In this document: piece after piece, positions 1 to 9,440 of the stretch | How the letters are laid out: the number at the start of each line of letters is the position of its first letter | How positions within the stretch are numbered: the first letter of the stretch is position 1 | From: Hydractinia symbiolongicarpus | Lineage: Eukaryota > Cnidaria > Hydrozoa > Anthoathecata > Hydractiniidae | DNA length: 64,000 nucleotides | Direction: 5' to 3' | Assembly: GCF_029227915.1 (NCBI RefSeq) | Contig: NC_079881.1 | Span: 16,965,501 to 17,029,500 of the forward strand | Position numbers and translations under genes: made by a program | The notes under the pieces: generated by a model | What the model saw: only the letters and a program-made list of their open reading frames with translations | Databases searched by the model: none | What the model was told of the DNA's origin: nothing

Positions 1-864
1 ACGTATACGGGTATTATAATATAGATGTTTTAGATACTGCTTAATTTTTGCCATTTCGTGACATTTTAACGCCGTTTTGCTTGTAAATTCTGTTTACTTA
101 AGATTTCTATTGTGAAGGTTTGACTGTGAAAAGCCCACTTTGTACCCCATCGGAGAGCAACGAAGGAGAACGTTCCGACCGCAAGAATATATTTAACTTT
201 TGTCTGCAAACAAAAAAATAAAATATATATTATTATAGTTATAATTTGTTTACCTGTCCACTTAAAAGAGAAAAGTGGCGTAAAGGTTGAAATAATTTTT
301 TTAGCATTAATAGATATAGCTAGAGACTCAAAATAATATTTTGAATAGGCTGGTCAACAGCTTACACAAAATGGCCCATTTTACATTTCTTATATAATAG
401 CTAGCTAGCTAGCTACTATCCATTGAATTTTTACCTTAAATCCACATCTTCCTGGATAATTCATTCTAGGGGATAATCAAGACATTAAAATACCAGTCTT
501 AGAATGCTCTCTTAGAACAAAAATCTTCACAATGAGAAAAAGCCAATATCAGCAAATAAAAATCATTTTGCTAGCTAGGTAGCTATATACTCAATAAAAC
601 TGTAATATTCCAAAAGTTTATTTATCAATAATATTAATAAAGAACTGACTTACCATTTATTTGTTTGTATAACTCTTTTCCCCTCTTTAAATCTTTAAAT
701 GTGAACCAACAATCAACAATGATGACTGTCAGGGCAAAGCTTTATATCAAATTCAAAAATGCCACGAGGCCGCGCAATATGACTATTTTAGTTGAAAAAC
801 GCGGACCAGATAGCGCGTAACAACATTACTCGCCATAGTGTAAAATTGTAGCAGGCGAGTTAAA
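1..864. other. Gene-free AT-rich flank
   Basis: I see no supportable gene here. It holds AT-rich sequence, a short TAGC microsatellite near 398-415 with a degenerate echo (GCTAGCTAGGTAGC) near 571, and a slightly CpG-richer patch from about 760 to 880 just before the HECT fragment. Upstream exons of the HECT-like gene may lie here, but I could not identify any by motif. Confidence 0.6.
398..416. repeat. (TAGC)n microsatellite
   Basis: About four and a half perfect TAGC units end in TAGCTAC. A diverged short stretch of the same motif lies about 170 bp further on (571-585). Confidence 0.8.
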
Positions 865-878
865 AATGCCGCGGCATT
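865..878. other. 14-bp perfect palindrome
   Basis: AATGCCGCGGCATT reads the same on both strands and lies immediately before the acceptor-like AG of the HECT exon. It includes a SacII-type CCGCGG core. It may be chance or a protein-binding palindrome; nothing else supports a role. Confidence 0.3.
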
Positions 879-881
879 CAG

Positions 882-1119
882 AATGCGCCTTAACGTCGCC
901 GAGTTACATCATCTGTTACAATTTATCACTGGATCGTTTAATCTTTGGCCTAACGACGTGATTGAAGTGGAATATATTAACGTACGACCAATGTCCCAAA
1001 CATGCTTCAAGATATTAAAACTGCTTCGGCAATATAAATCTTGCACACAAATGGCACAAAATGTGATGAATTATATAAAAAGTGATGAATTTTGGGCGAT
1101 TCAAGACAGCATGGAGTAA
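882..1119 (+). pseudogene. HECT E3 ligase C-lobe, terminal exon fragment
   Basis: The open frame of 78 codons from the ATG at 883 (open from 882) ends in TAA. The protein matches the end of a HECT domain. It has a hydrophobic LLQFITGS segment (residues 11-18), then VIEVEY (26-31), then RPMSQTC (35-41), where Cys41 sits at the position of the ubiquitin-thioester cysteine of the HECT consensus P-x-[AS]-x-T-C. A KLLRQYKS segment and a final helix ending near EFWAIQ follow. A complete HECT domain is about 350 residues, so only the last ~80 are present. An AG acceptor (CATTCAG, ending at 881) directly precedes the frame, so I read this as the last exon of a spliced gene, not a gene starting at the ATG. 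The upstream exons were not found, so it may be a truncated relic. HECT-like genes of this kind often sit in repeat-rich regions of cnidarian and fish genomes (recollection). Confidence 0.7.
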
Positions 1120-1207
1120 AATTTGTGACAACATCGAAGATACTTCATAAAATTTTAGACAACTTTTGTTCACTATGTTATGTTAAAAACTTTTATTTAC
1201 AGTTATG

Positions 1208-2757
1208 TTAAATTTGATCAATGTGATTTTTTAAACGTTTAAATAGCGCAAATGCCTCGTTTGCACTCTTGGGGAAGTTTAAGTCTTCTTTAACCATGAT
1301 TCGGATAGGGAACGAAGTAAATTCATGTCTGCAGCCAAAGTCTAACGGGTTAGATGTGCAGGTATCTCTCGCAAGTTCGATATTTTCTTCCTCGGCATTA
1401 TATAAGTAGTCAATTGTACCTAAAAAACACAAAGTTTGTTCAATATTTACAAGTAAATTTTTTGTTATAGCTGTTTTTAAATTTAATTACCACATGCACT
1501 AGGAAGTTCATAGATAAGAGAAGGTTTTCCATTTGGACATTCTTAATTTTTGTATGGACGGGTTCTATGGTTATTGCGTATCAGCAGTACTTCGTCTACT
1601 TCTTTTTGAATAACCCCCAAGAAGCAGAATCTAATGCATTCCGTGTTTAATAAATACATATGAATTAAATGTGGAATGCAAATGGTAACATTCTACCAGC
1701 TTATTTTTAACTAGACAGGCTTGTAGAAAACAGCGTTTAATTAACGAACAAGTAGAAATGGCTCAAATGTCAATTGGGCTATCTTCTCACAAGTCCTGAA
1801 CAGAACAAACATTTTTTTAATTGCTAAAAATACCTTAAGTGCATTCGTACCCTGCATAAGAAAGGTATTTCCACAGCTTACCCTGAAAAAGCTAACACAC
1901 CATTGAGAATTGTAACCTCGCAGTTTACTCCACAATGCTTCAATAAGCTAATTTTTTTAATGAAGGGCAAAATACAGTGAAATAAAAAATGATTGAAAAG
2001 AAAATATATTGGATATCAGGAGCTTTACCTAATTAGAGGTGGATTTCCCAAACTGAAAACCTTTTTCTTCAGCAAAAGCATCTGTTGCAATCCCTTCGAA
2101 AATTCCGTTGAATACCAGCGATGTTGACATTCTCAGTTCCTCTGGCAGCTGTAATGCGTCGCAGTGTACCTGCGAATAACGACATGTTGTTAAAAAAACC
2201 CTAAAAAATTGAAAACTTTGAAGGAAGAAAGGAAAAATTGTTAATAACTTGACGATTTGGAGAAATCCATCCATAATGACATAGTTCTTTCCGTAAACTT
2301 TTTCTTACTTCAACCCTTACCTTTCAGCTTGTTCGCACATTCAATAAAGTGCGAAGCAACGACAGCCGGATCATTATTTGTGCTGTTTACTTTAAGCCAC
2401 AATTCTTTTCGTGAATATCTGAAACACGATATTTTATTTTAACAGTGGGGAATTTCACAGATGATAGTACTTATGTTCTTTAAAGTTATGACCCACCCGT
2501 CAATACAGGCATGGATTGGAAAACCAAACGGCTTCAATTTATCGTAGCCATCTATGTGCCACACGTAATTAGGTCCCTATTAAAAAGGTACGTCGGATAG
2601 TTCTTCCCAATCAGTAAACAATGAAACTGGATGCTTGTATTTCTCATACGTACATTATTGGCATACTTTCGACGCGTGAATCTACGATTTGTTCGATTGT
2701 CCACCTCTTCTGGATCGATCAGTTTTAGCAATGTGGCTGTTATGTGGCTGGTCCACA
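1208..2757 (-). pseudogene. Integrase-core (rve-like) gene, seven-exon pseudogene
   Basis: Reading the minus strand with GT/AG introns recovers one protein: exon 2757(approx)-2654 (LLKLIDPEEVDNRTNRR, RRKYANN), 2576-2497 (GPNYVWHIDGYDKLKPFGF), 2418-2321 (DGYSRKELWLKV, STNNDPAVVA), 2169-2029 (RGTENVNIAGIQR, then GFQFGKSTSN), 1947-1882 (IEALWSKLRGYNSQW), about 1650-1491 (ECIRFCFLGVIQKEVDEV, NNHRTRP, ECPNGKPS) and 1419-1208 (C-terminal tail ending in TAA). This order matches the integrase-like core family widespread in cnidarians and fish. WHID-GYD carries the first catalytic Asp and the IEALW Glu is the third acid. The D-x-GTEN Asp is replaced by Ala (codon 2144-2146). Other breaks are a frameshift near 2080-2092, CAG to TAG as the last codon of an exon (2029-2031), and a stop at 1543-1545 where Ser is expected. 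Introns are about 70-150 bp. The 5' end and the limits of the first and sixth exons are uncertain. It is probably a dead mobile-element gene that converges on the HECT fragment. Confidence 0.75.
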
Positions 2758-2769
2758 TCAGTTTTGTTA

Positions 2770-3438
2770 TATAAATATTAACTAAAAACCATCTCTAAAT
2801 TGATGTTTCTTAATTTTTGTATCCTCTGCACCAGCCTGCGTATACCATTTTCGCTGAAAAACAAAAATCCCGCAGTTTTGTCTCGCTTAACTTAAGAATA
2901 ATTTGTACGTCACTGCGCTATTGTTATCTCATGGTTCTTAATAATTATCATGACGTCATTAAAATCGATTCTCTTTCCTAATAAATATGCGGTTTTCATG
3001 ATTTCATTCTCGATTTTAAAACACAATTTAGAGTTGGAGATCCTTTGTAAATAACCACTTCCCATCGTAGTTCGTCATGATGCGGAAAAGCCGGCATGTG
3101 AGACCAGGACCCCGGGCGCAAAGGTGGGACCAAGAATTCAATTTTTAATAAACATCTAACGGACCGGATTATTATATACAGAAGTGTTAAAACGCAGATG
3201 ATATTAGCGTTTTTGACAATGTTTCAACAAATAGAAAGAAAAAACAAGACAAGAGTGTTGACAAATTTTTTGAAACAAAAAAGCGTAAATGTAACAAAAA
3301 AGCATGTATAATATTATGATTCCATTTTGTCAATGAAACAATAATTTATCGTCGACGTATATTTTGACGTATGTCAAATTAAAAGAAAATTAATTTACTT
3401 ACACGAACCTCTCTCTGTTAAAGCACAATTATTACTAC
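2770..3438. other. No gene recognised
   Basis: AT-rich DNA. A minus-strand segment at about 2790-2862 after a TTTTCAG acceptor (ENGIRRLVQRIQKLRN in one frame) could be a further upstream exon of the integrase pseudogene, but it has no diagnostic motif. A GC-richer island at 3075-3135 contains a 24-codon ATG frame with no recognised product. Confidence 0.4.
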
Positions 3439-3608
3439 ACCGCAATATGACCTCTCCCACATACAAGAGTGTCATATATTTTCTTTAATCTTGTCAAAAA
3501 TTGTAATATTACAATTCTAGTTATTAAGGCGAGTAAAGGAAGCGAAGTATGATATTACAAATGCTTCTGCATTTTCCTACTTCCTATGCCTTGACTTAGA
3601 AAGAGTGC
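3439..3608 (-). mobile_element. Degraded half-copy of the 7077 MITE
   Basis: In reverse orientation this stretch repeats the layout of the left half of the element at 7077-7510. The end near 3608 (CACTCTTTTCTAAG on the minus strand) is followed by a GGCATAGGAAG block, an AATATCATACTTCGCT block matching GATATTATACTTTGCT, and about 150 bp further in by an 18-bp stretch shared exactly (GAGAGGTCATATTGCGGT, 3456-3439 versus 7242-7259). Spacing is conserved to within about 10 bp. The other half is not recognisable, so this is an old, partly decayed insertion. Confidence 0.55.
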
Positions 3609-4712
3609 ATAAACACCGATTTGTATATTGATAACTTCAATAAATCATGAAAGAAGTAATTGTTACATCGTTGATGATTTGGAATGGACTAAGGTATTGT
3701 AGCAAAAATTTAGATTAATTAAAATAAAACGCGTCGTTATTTTTAAAAAAATTCTTTGCAATCTTGTGTTGCTACGAAGTTTTGGAAATATAGTACAATA
3801 AATACAATAAACACCATAAATTTATTTTCTATTTCTAATATAATGAAGAAATATTTAAATAATTGAAATTATTATTAGTATTAACTTTTTAGTTTTTATT
3901 ACATTTTAGGAGAAAACAAAGAGGAGAAGTTGGTTTACAAGAAGAAAGTCGCTTAAAGATAAAACTGAAATGTGTAACCATTTTATTTTATCAAGTGGTT
4001 CGAAATTTAAATTAAAGTGAGAATGAAAGAGAATTGAAATGTCTCGGCAGAATACTAAATATGAGATTTTAAATAACTATCTAGAAGACAATTAAAATAG
4101 TGTTCCGAAAGAACATCACCCATATTTGGATCGGAATTCATTAAGTTAATAAGATTCTTAGTGATTGTAACATTCACTTATTTATTTCCAAAATTTCCCA
4201 ATATATTTCTAAGTACTCTTGTAGCCTCAAAGGTTATAAAGTCCTTATTTTATCACTGTTACTAAGTAACGGTATGTGGCAACATAGTTGCTATGCGTTA
4301 GTTAATTTATAACACACCAAAATAGTCAATTAATTAATTAAACAATATAATTTCACTTTTGGAAACGTTTTAAAAGGGAAGTTGACCCAATATTTTTTTT
4401 CATATTTTATAAACAAAATTAAACAACTGCATATTTTTTTTGTTTTGTTCATGTTTCTCACAGAATAAATTACAAAAAAAAACAACACTTTTTAAAATTT
4501 CAGGTAAAATCTTAACCTCTTTTGAACGTAAATGAATAGCCCTTGTAGGCTAAAAGATTTCAGATTTTTAACAAGTATTAAAGTCAAAGTCAAAATATTG
4601 CGTTAAAAAACCGTAAAAACGCATTCCTATCAATAAGAACAAATTAATGTGTACTGTTTGGTGATGTTTGTTGCAAAGCTTTAGTTTGAAACAGCATTCA
4701 TCACTTCATCTG
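3609..4712. other. No gene recognised
   Basis: Very AT-rich sequence with poly-A and poly-T runs and frequent stops in every frame. I see no domain motif, RNA gene or repeat beyond short homopolymers. Confidence 0.6.
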
Positions 4713-5010
4713 CTAAACAACACTGAAGTTGGCTAGCAGTGGTGTATGATCTGCATGATATGCGTCAAGCTTTGATGGTCGAGCTGCTCCTTTGGTTTTG
4801 GCTAAAGCTTTTTGTATGTCCTCCCCGTCAACGGATCATAGGTGGATATGTAGATAAATTCCCTAGGGCTTGCGGTAGTAAGGTGTCAAAGTTACGAGTT
4901 GGGTCCGTGTGCTTTTCCAATAAAGATTTCATTACGTCATTGTTCATTTGCAAAATACCCGGAGAGCTTTCCTTTAAAAGAGGATTAAGGGCTAAATTTA
5001 TCCAACCCTA
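4713..5010 (-). pseudogene. Retroelement ORF relic (segment before RT)
   Basis: Two minus-strand frames join across a small frameshift at 4827-4830. The upstream one reads GILQMNNDVMKSLLEKH and then LPQALGNL before a TGA. The downstream one continues with DGEDIQKALAKTKGAARPSK and LDAYHADH to a TAG at 4713-4715. The order 'GVL.M.D.V...L.EKHP' followed by 'I.KAA.KTKGAAGPSGLDA' is what I recall from the region just ahead of the reverse transcriptase in cnidarian retroelement proteins. No RT catalytic motif (YxDD) follows, so the element is truncated at its 3' side. A minus-strand ATG frame at 5394-5149 (81 codons, basic start, no recognised domain) lies upstream on the same strand and may be part of the same relic. 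Confidence 0.45.
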
Positions 5011-5148
5011 AAACATCTGGTTACCCAAGCGTTATGCTATTGATTCTTCTTTTAACTTTTTACTTTGCATGAAGCAATTTTGTAATTCGTTGCATACTAG
5101 TAATTTTTGGATTTTATTCGGATAACTTGCTTGTTTTTCCTGTAGCAT

Positions 5149-5394
5149 CTAAAGCAATAAAAACGAACGCTTCATTGACAAATTACCATTAGTAACTTGT
5201 TTTTCCACTTTGCTCAGTGAAGTGGCTTGTTCAATGAACCCTTCGCCAGAAAAACCACTTGTTATCATTTTTTGCTTTTTATAATCACTAGAACGAGTTC
5301 CCCAAGCCGGAATAGTCTGAATTCTAACAGTTGGTTGCTTAAAGGTGCAAGTTACTTGGCCTCTCTTTTTGCACTTGTTTTGGTGATTTGGCAT
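5149..5394 (-). pseudogene. Possible upstream part of the same retroelement relic
   Basis: An 81-codon frame with a true ATG, a basic start (residues 2-12 rich in Lys/Arg) and a stretch after residue 60 (KVEKQVTNGNLSM). I do not recognise a domain. Its position 139 bp upstream of the RT-associated relic, on the same strand, and the decayed state of that relic suggest it belongs to the same dead element. It could equally be a chance frame: a 106-codon frame opens on the other strand across the same bases. Confidence 0.2.
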
Positions 5395-7074
5395 TTAACT
5401 TTACACAGGAAAGATCGAGCCATACTTCACTTTGAAATAATTAAATGTTTTCTGTTCTCTCTGTTCTTGTTTGGTTCAGCTGAATGTCTCAATGATACCT
5501 TTTTGATCTCTTTTCGTCAATTTCCGTCCACTCTGCGTTATCGTTGAACTCAAAATTATTTGCATGACTTTCTTCCATCATTTAATTTTTTTTAATTAAA
5601 AGAATGTATTTGATACTTTTAGTGTTCAAATCCAATTAAATTCTTTCTGAGTTAACGTATAACGATACGAATTAAACGAGTTTCAAATCCCTTTTGTTCT
5701 ACATGAGGTATAGGCTAAAAAACTTTTTGACGTTTTATTTATTTCGTAAATAATGGGCGTGGTAAATTTACCGCCCCGCTCCCCTCCGGCTCCGCTACCA
5801 CATTTACTAACCTTATTAGTGCTTCAGCATCTTTGTCACCGTCTTCAATTTCTCAATCCCCACTTTTTTTTAAAATATTTAAATCGATTCATCATTTACT
5901 CTCTGGTCAGGAGATACTTGAGTTCTTCCACCTTTTCCTTTATCAGGGCTGGCAACAAGGTTTTGAAGTGAAGGGGCCACAACATGGAAATATATAGAAT
6001 ATTTTTTATTTCCATTTATATTCAACTAATATATTTATATATTATTTAATTTATATTCAATTTTTCTGTAATTATTATCGAAAACGTTCAAAATATTAGG
6101 ATTAAAAAATAAATTTTTCTAACTTTCCAAACACCGTGGGATGATTTCTCGCGGGCATAACTGAAACTGCATGTAGAGCATTTTTCCAACTGTATTTACC
6201 AGACCATCACCTCTGCTAAATCAAATATTTTGAAACGAGCATTAGACAAACAAGTCCATACTTATATATGGTATATATGATATATGACAAGTGGACAAAA
6301 AATGGTATTTTACAAAAAAACTTGAACAACATTGTAGTCCTTGCAACTAACAAGTTTTACACTAGGCACATACAGTTGATATTAAGATTTTCAAAAAATA
6401 ATAATAAAATAAATAAATAAATAACTAAAAAGACATAAGATAAGCGAACTATAAATATTACAAAAAAACGAATTTCCATCAAGTAATGAATGCTGATCAA
6501 AATCTTCTTTTTCAAAGTTTTCTATGGAAATAAGTTTGAAAATCATTGCCATGATTTATTTGTTGACAGTTTGTTAGCATGTCGGTGGAATTACATCTTT
6601 GCAACTGGGACACTCTAATGCTTGGCCATAATAATCCAAACGTATTTAATCGTTTGTACATCTTACGTTTCGAATATTCTTTACAGTTATTACATTCTCT
6701 TGTTTTCATTCAAAGATACATCTTTTCTTGCAAGACATAAATGTATTTACTTCAATTTAAATTTCGAACCACTTGAAGAAACAATGGTAACACATTTTAC
6801 TTTCGTTTTTGTAATAACTTTTTTCTTGTCAACTGACTTTTCCTTCTTTTTATCTCCTAAAATGAAATAAAACAAATAATTTAAAGCTGCATATTACTAG
6901 GTATTGCAAGTGTATATTTTGTAGCTATCTAATTAAAAATAACTTATGATTTTCTTACCAGATTTTGTAAATGGATACATTTCCTATCAATATTTTTTTT
7001 TCTTTTCAACTTGATGTTCTTTAGCACGTTTTTAACTAGAAATAGGATTTTCAAAAACGAAAATCATATTTATA
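5395..7074. other. No clear gene; weak coding-like patches on minus strand
   Basis: Mostly AT-rich. Two minus-strand patches have protein-like composition without a recognised domain: about 5980-5895 (NLVASPDKGKGGRTQVSPDQ) and about 5860-5756 (EIEDGDKDAEALIRLVN, then EPEGSG). A third near 6225-6120 reads WKNALHAVSVMPARNHPTVF. They lie on the same strand as the retroelement relic and may be scattered remains of it, but this is inference. An A/T-simple repeat is at about 6397-6424. Confidence 0.35.
6397..6425. repeat. (AAAT)n-type simple repeat
   Basis: A run of AATA and AAAT units (AATAATAATAAAATAAATAA, continued by further AAAT units). Short and imperfect. Confidence 0.7.
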
Positions 7075-7076
7075 TA

Positions 7077-7172
7077 GTGTTTCTATAGTTTAGGCGTAGG
7101 AAGAAAGGAAATGCGGAAAACTTTGTGATATTATACTTTGCTTTACCGCAATACATTAAGTAGAAATTGCAT
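7077..7172 (+). repeat. MITE left terminal inverted repeat
   Basis: The left arm opens GTGTTTCTATAG and ends AGAAATTGCAT. It pairs with 7414-7510. Confidence 0.85.
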
Positions 7173-7413
7173 TATGTCACAAGATACAAGACACGTCGAT
7201 TTAGTTTATCTGACAGTTTCAAGTACGTCTGTTTGCAAGTGTGAGAGGTCATATTGCGGTATATTAATAAGTCGTCAAGAGATACTTGTGTAATTAAGTT
7301 AATTTTTGTTGAAATTTAATCACATAAATGTTACATAACAAAGTTGAAACAGAGAAATTACATGTACATTTATGTGGTTTTAGGGTATACTGTTTAGGTC
7401 CTTTCCAATTGAT

Positions 7414-7510
7414 ATGCAATTTCTACTTAATGTATTGCGGTAAAGCAAAGTATAATATCACAAAGTTTTTCGCATTTCCTTTTTTTCCTACGCTTAAACT
7501 CTAGAAACAC
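7414..7510 (-). repeat. MITE right terminal inverted repeat
   Basis: Inverted copy of the left arm, starting ATGCAATTTCTAC and ending AGAAACAC, followed by TA. Confidence 0.85.
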
Positions 7511-7512
7511 TA

Positions 7513-8107
7513 TGATATGATAACAGGTGAACAACACGTATAGAAGCTTAAACTACATTTTTACCTGAATCTAAATTTTTGCGCTTTGTTGCACTTTGGA
7601 CCTGAGTCAGAAATAATTTAAACTCCCTATGAAAGTTCTTTCGTAGAACTTGACAGGACATTGTAAATAATCAAATAACAATGTTACGCAATGGTAAAGT
7701 ATTTTAAATTGTAAATTGCTTATTGATGATATTAAAACAAAAAATATACAAATTTGGAGTGATCAAAATTAATGGTTACGTTTTTGCTGAGAAAACTAAA
7801 GTTAGGCACATTACAAAAGTGACACTGTAAGGCTTAATTGCTAATATCGTAGAGAAGAAAGTAAGTTTGTGATGAAGCTATAATTCCATGACAGAACTGA
7901 CATAATTGGCATTAACAAAAGAATGATTTCCTCTTATCAAAATCAATTGTAAGCTATTCCCACCAACTCTCTAAATCAACAGTAAGAAGATTGTTTTTTC
8001 TTTTGTCTCGAAATGTACGCGGATTTTAAATGATTTAAATTGAAAGAAACAAACATACCGAGGTTGTAATGCTTCAATCGCTTTATGAAGGTAGGGTAAT
8101 TGAAATT
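7513..8107. other. Unique spacer between MITE and array
   Basis: AT-rich sequence without a recognisable gene. The change into the tandem array is abrupt, at about 8106-8109 (ATTCGCATTTGG), in the middle of the PHD reading frame of the repeat. I see no target duplication or inverted repeat at the junction. Confidence 0.6.
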
Positions 8108-9130
8108 TATTCGCATTTGGAAAAAAGAAATGAGGATCTAAGGAAACACCGTGTTACTCTTGGCGATTTCATTTTTAGAATTAGAACTTAGGTGTAAGTT
8201 TCTTCAGACTAAGTGTGAAGAGACCATGGGACAGCGGGAGAAGCAAAAGAAGAAGGGGAACTACACTTTTCCAGTGCCATGATGACATCAACGTTGCACG
8301 ACAAGCATACCATGGTCATGTATTTATTTGTTGGCAATCATTGCAAATTTGTTCAGAAAAATCATGTTCGACTTTGTGATTGCTGACAATGCAGATCTTC
8401 GCGAACAATTTCTTTGTGTGTTTGGTTTATTTATTCAGATTCAACAAATTGTTTTTGTAAACGATTTTTGGCCGATTCCGAAATAGATGCCTTAGAGAGA
8501 TTTCGCAATGGATTTGGTGAGGCTTTACTAAAGCACTTTCTTGAGGAGACAATTACACACAAACTACACGAGTTAGTTTTTTATGCGCCACGATTTGCAA
8601 AAATGCATCGCACTTTGGGACTTTGGAGTGAAGAGGGGCGTAAGAGCTTGCACAACTCAGTATATAAAGTAAGACAAGTTGTAGATTAGATAAATTAGAA
8701 AATATTTTATTTTTAGACAATTTCGAACATGTTATATTTTTAACTTAAAAACGTACAAACACCCTGAGGATTAAAAGAATTACTTCCGTTCTCCTGTTAA
8801 ATGCAGCTCGTATATTAAATTTGTACGCAAAATAGCGGTTTTTCACGTATATGGTCCCAAAACGTGAATTCGGACAGTTTTCGACAGATCGTAATTTCAT
8901 TAAAGACAATTTAGAACAGAAACAACGAGGTTTTCAAACTCATCAAACGAACTTATAACAGTAATCGTGGTCCTAAAGGGTCTTTTCTCCAAAGATTTTT
9001 TACATTTTGTCTAAAAAGTGAATTTGGTCAGTTTCCGAACTTTTTTTGACGATTTGGGACAGTATGAAAAATTATTACACTTATCTTGTCTCGGGAGATG
9101 TTTCTTGCTATTTTGGCCCAAATTAAGAAA

Positions 9131-9150
9131 TTTCGGAGAAGTGTCCGAAA
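9131..9150. other. Unit hairpin, 7-bp stem
   Basis: TTTCGGA and TCCGAAA flank a six-base loop (GAAGTG). Nested with it, GTGTCC (9141-9146) pairs with GGACAC (9170-9175). Both are present in most units, but the first stem is broken in units 2, 3, 4 and 6, which have TTTCAGG instead. A role is not evident. Confidence 0.35.
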
Positions 9151-9273
9151 AAAGCATTTTTTATTATATGGACACTTTATGGTGATAAATATCCATTTTA
9201 CAAAATGTAAAAATCTTATTTAGTTCTCAGGAAATTCTGCTTTTGTTGCCAGGGTATATTGTTTTCTTTGCAG

Positions 9274-9426
9274 GTCATTTTTGTTTGCGCTAAAACAGCC
9301 ATGTGTAAGATCCCATAATAACAAGTCCTGGAAGGCGTCGGGTGGATCGCACACATTCACCGAAGAACATAATATGCGGGAGCGGATGAGGCAGAAAAGT
9401 AGGAGCTCAGGAAAAAAATGGTTTCA
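9274..9426 (+). pseudogene. Basic exon-like segment (representative, unit 1)
   Basis: A strong 3' splice site (GTTTTCTTTGCAG, ending at 9273) is followed by 51 open codons that include SFLFALKQP, SWKASGGSHTF, MRERMRQKSRSSGKK and WFQ, then a stop. A GTAAAT at 9427 could be a 5' splice site one base before the end. The product is strongly basic. It precedes the PHD segment in every unit and is probably an upstream exon of the same decayed gene, though its frame differs from the next piece. I do not recognise the domain. Confidence 0.4.
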
Positions 9427-9440
9427 GTAAATAAAGATTT

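Larger units (their letters stand above)
7077..7510. mobile_element. 434-bp MITE with ~96-bp terminal inverted repeats
   Basis: The left arm 7077-7172 and right arm 7414-7510 are inverted copies differing at about four bases and one indel. Both begin GTGTTTCT and share the block GATATTATACTTTGCTTTAC. TA dinucleotides directly flank both ends (7075-7076 and 7511-7512), consistent with a TA target-site duplication as made by Tc1/mariner-type transposases. The 241-bp interior has no coding potential and contains a smaller inverted pair (ACATAAATGT at about 7321 against ACATTTATGT at about 7367). The high arm identity suggests a fairly young or well-conserved non-autonomous element. Exact ends are uncertain by 1-3 bp because the flanks are AT-rich. 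Confidence 0.85.

Noticed and set aside
1741-1935. 64-codon minus-strand frame
   Set aside because: It reads through a splice donor of the integrase pseudogene; only the first part is exon.
3075-3147. Short ATG frame in the GC-richer patch
   Set aside because: Only 24 codons, no recognised motif and no clear splice donor after it.
4739-5011. 90-codon plus-strand frame starting with GTG
   Set aside because: It is a shadow of the minus-strand retroelement relic, which carries the recognisable motifs.
5227-5547. 106-codon plus-strand frame
   Set aside because: Hydrophobic, T-rich composition without a domain; antisense to the possible retroelement frame, so I do not call it a gene.
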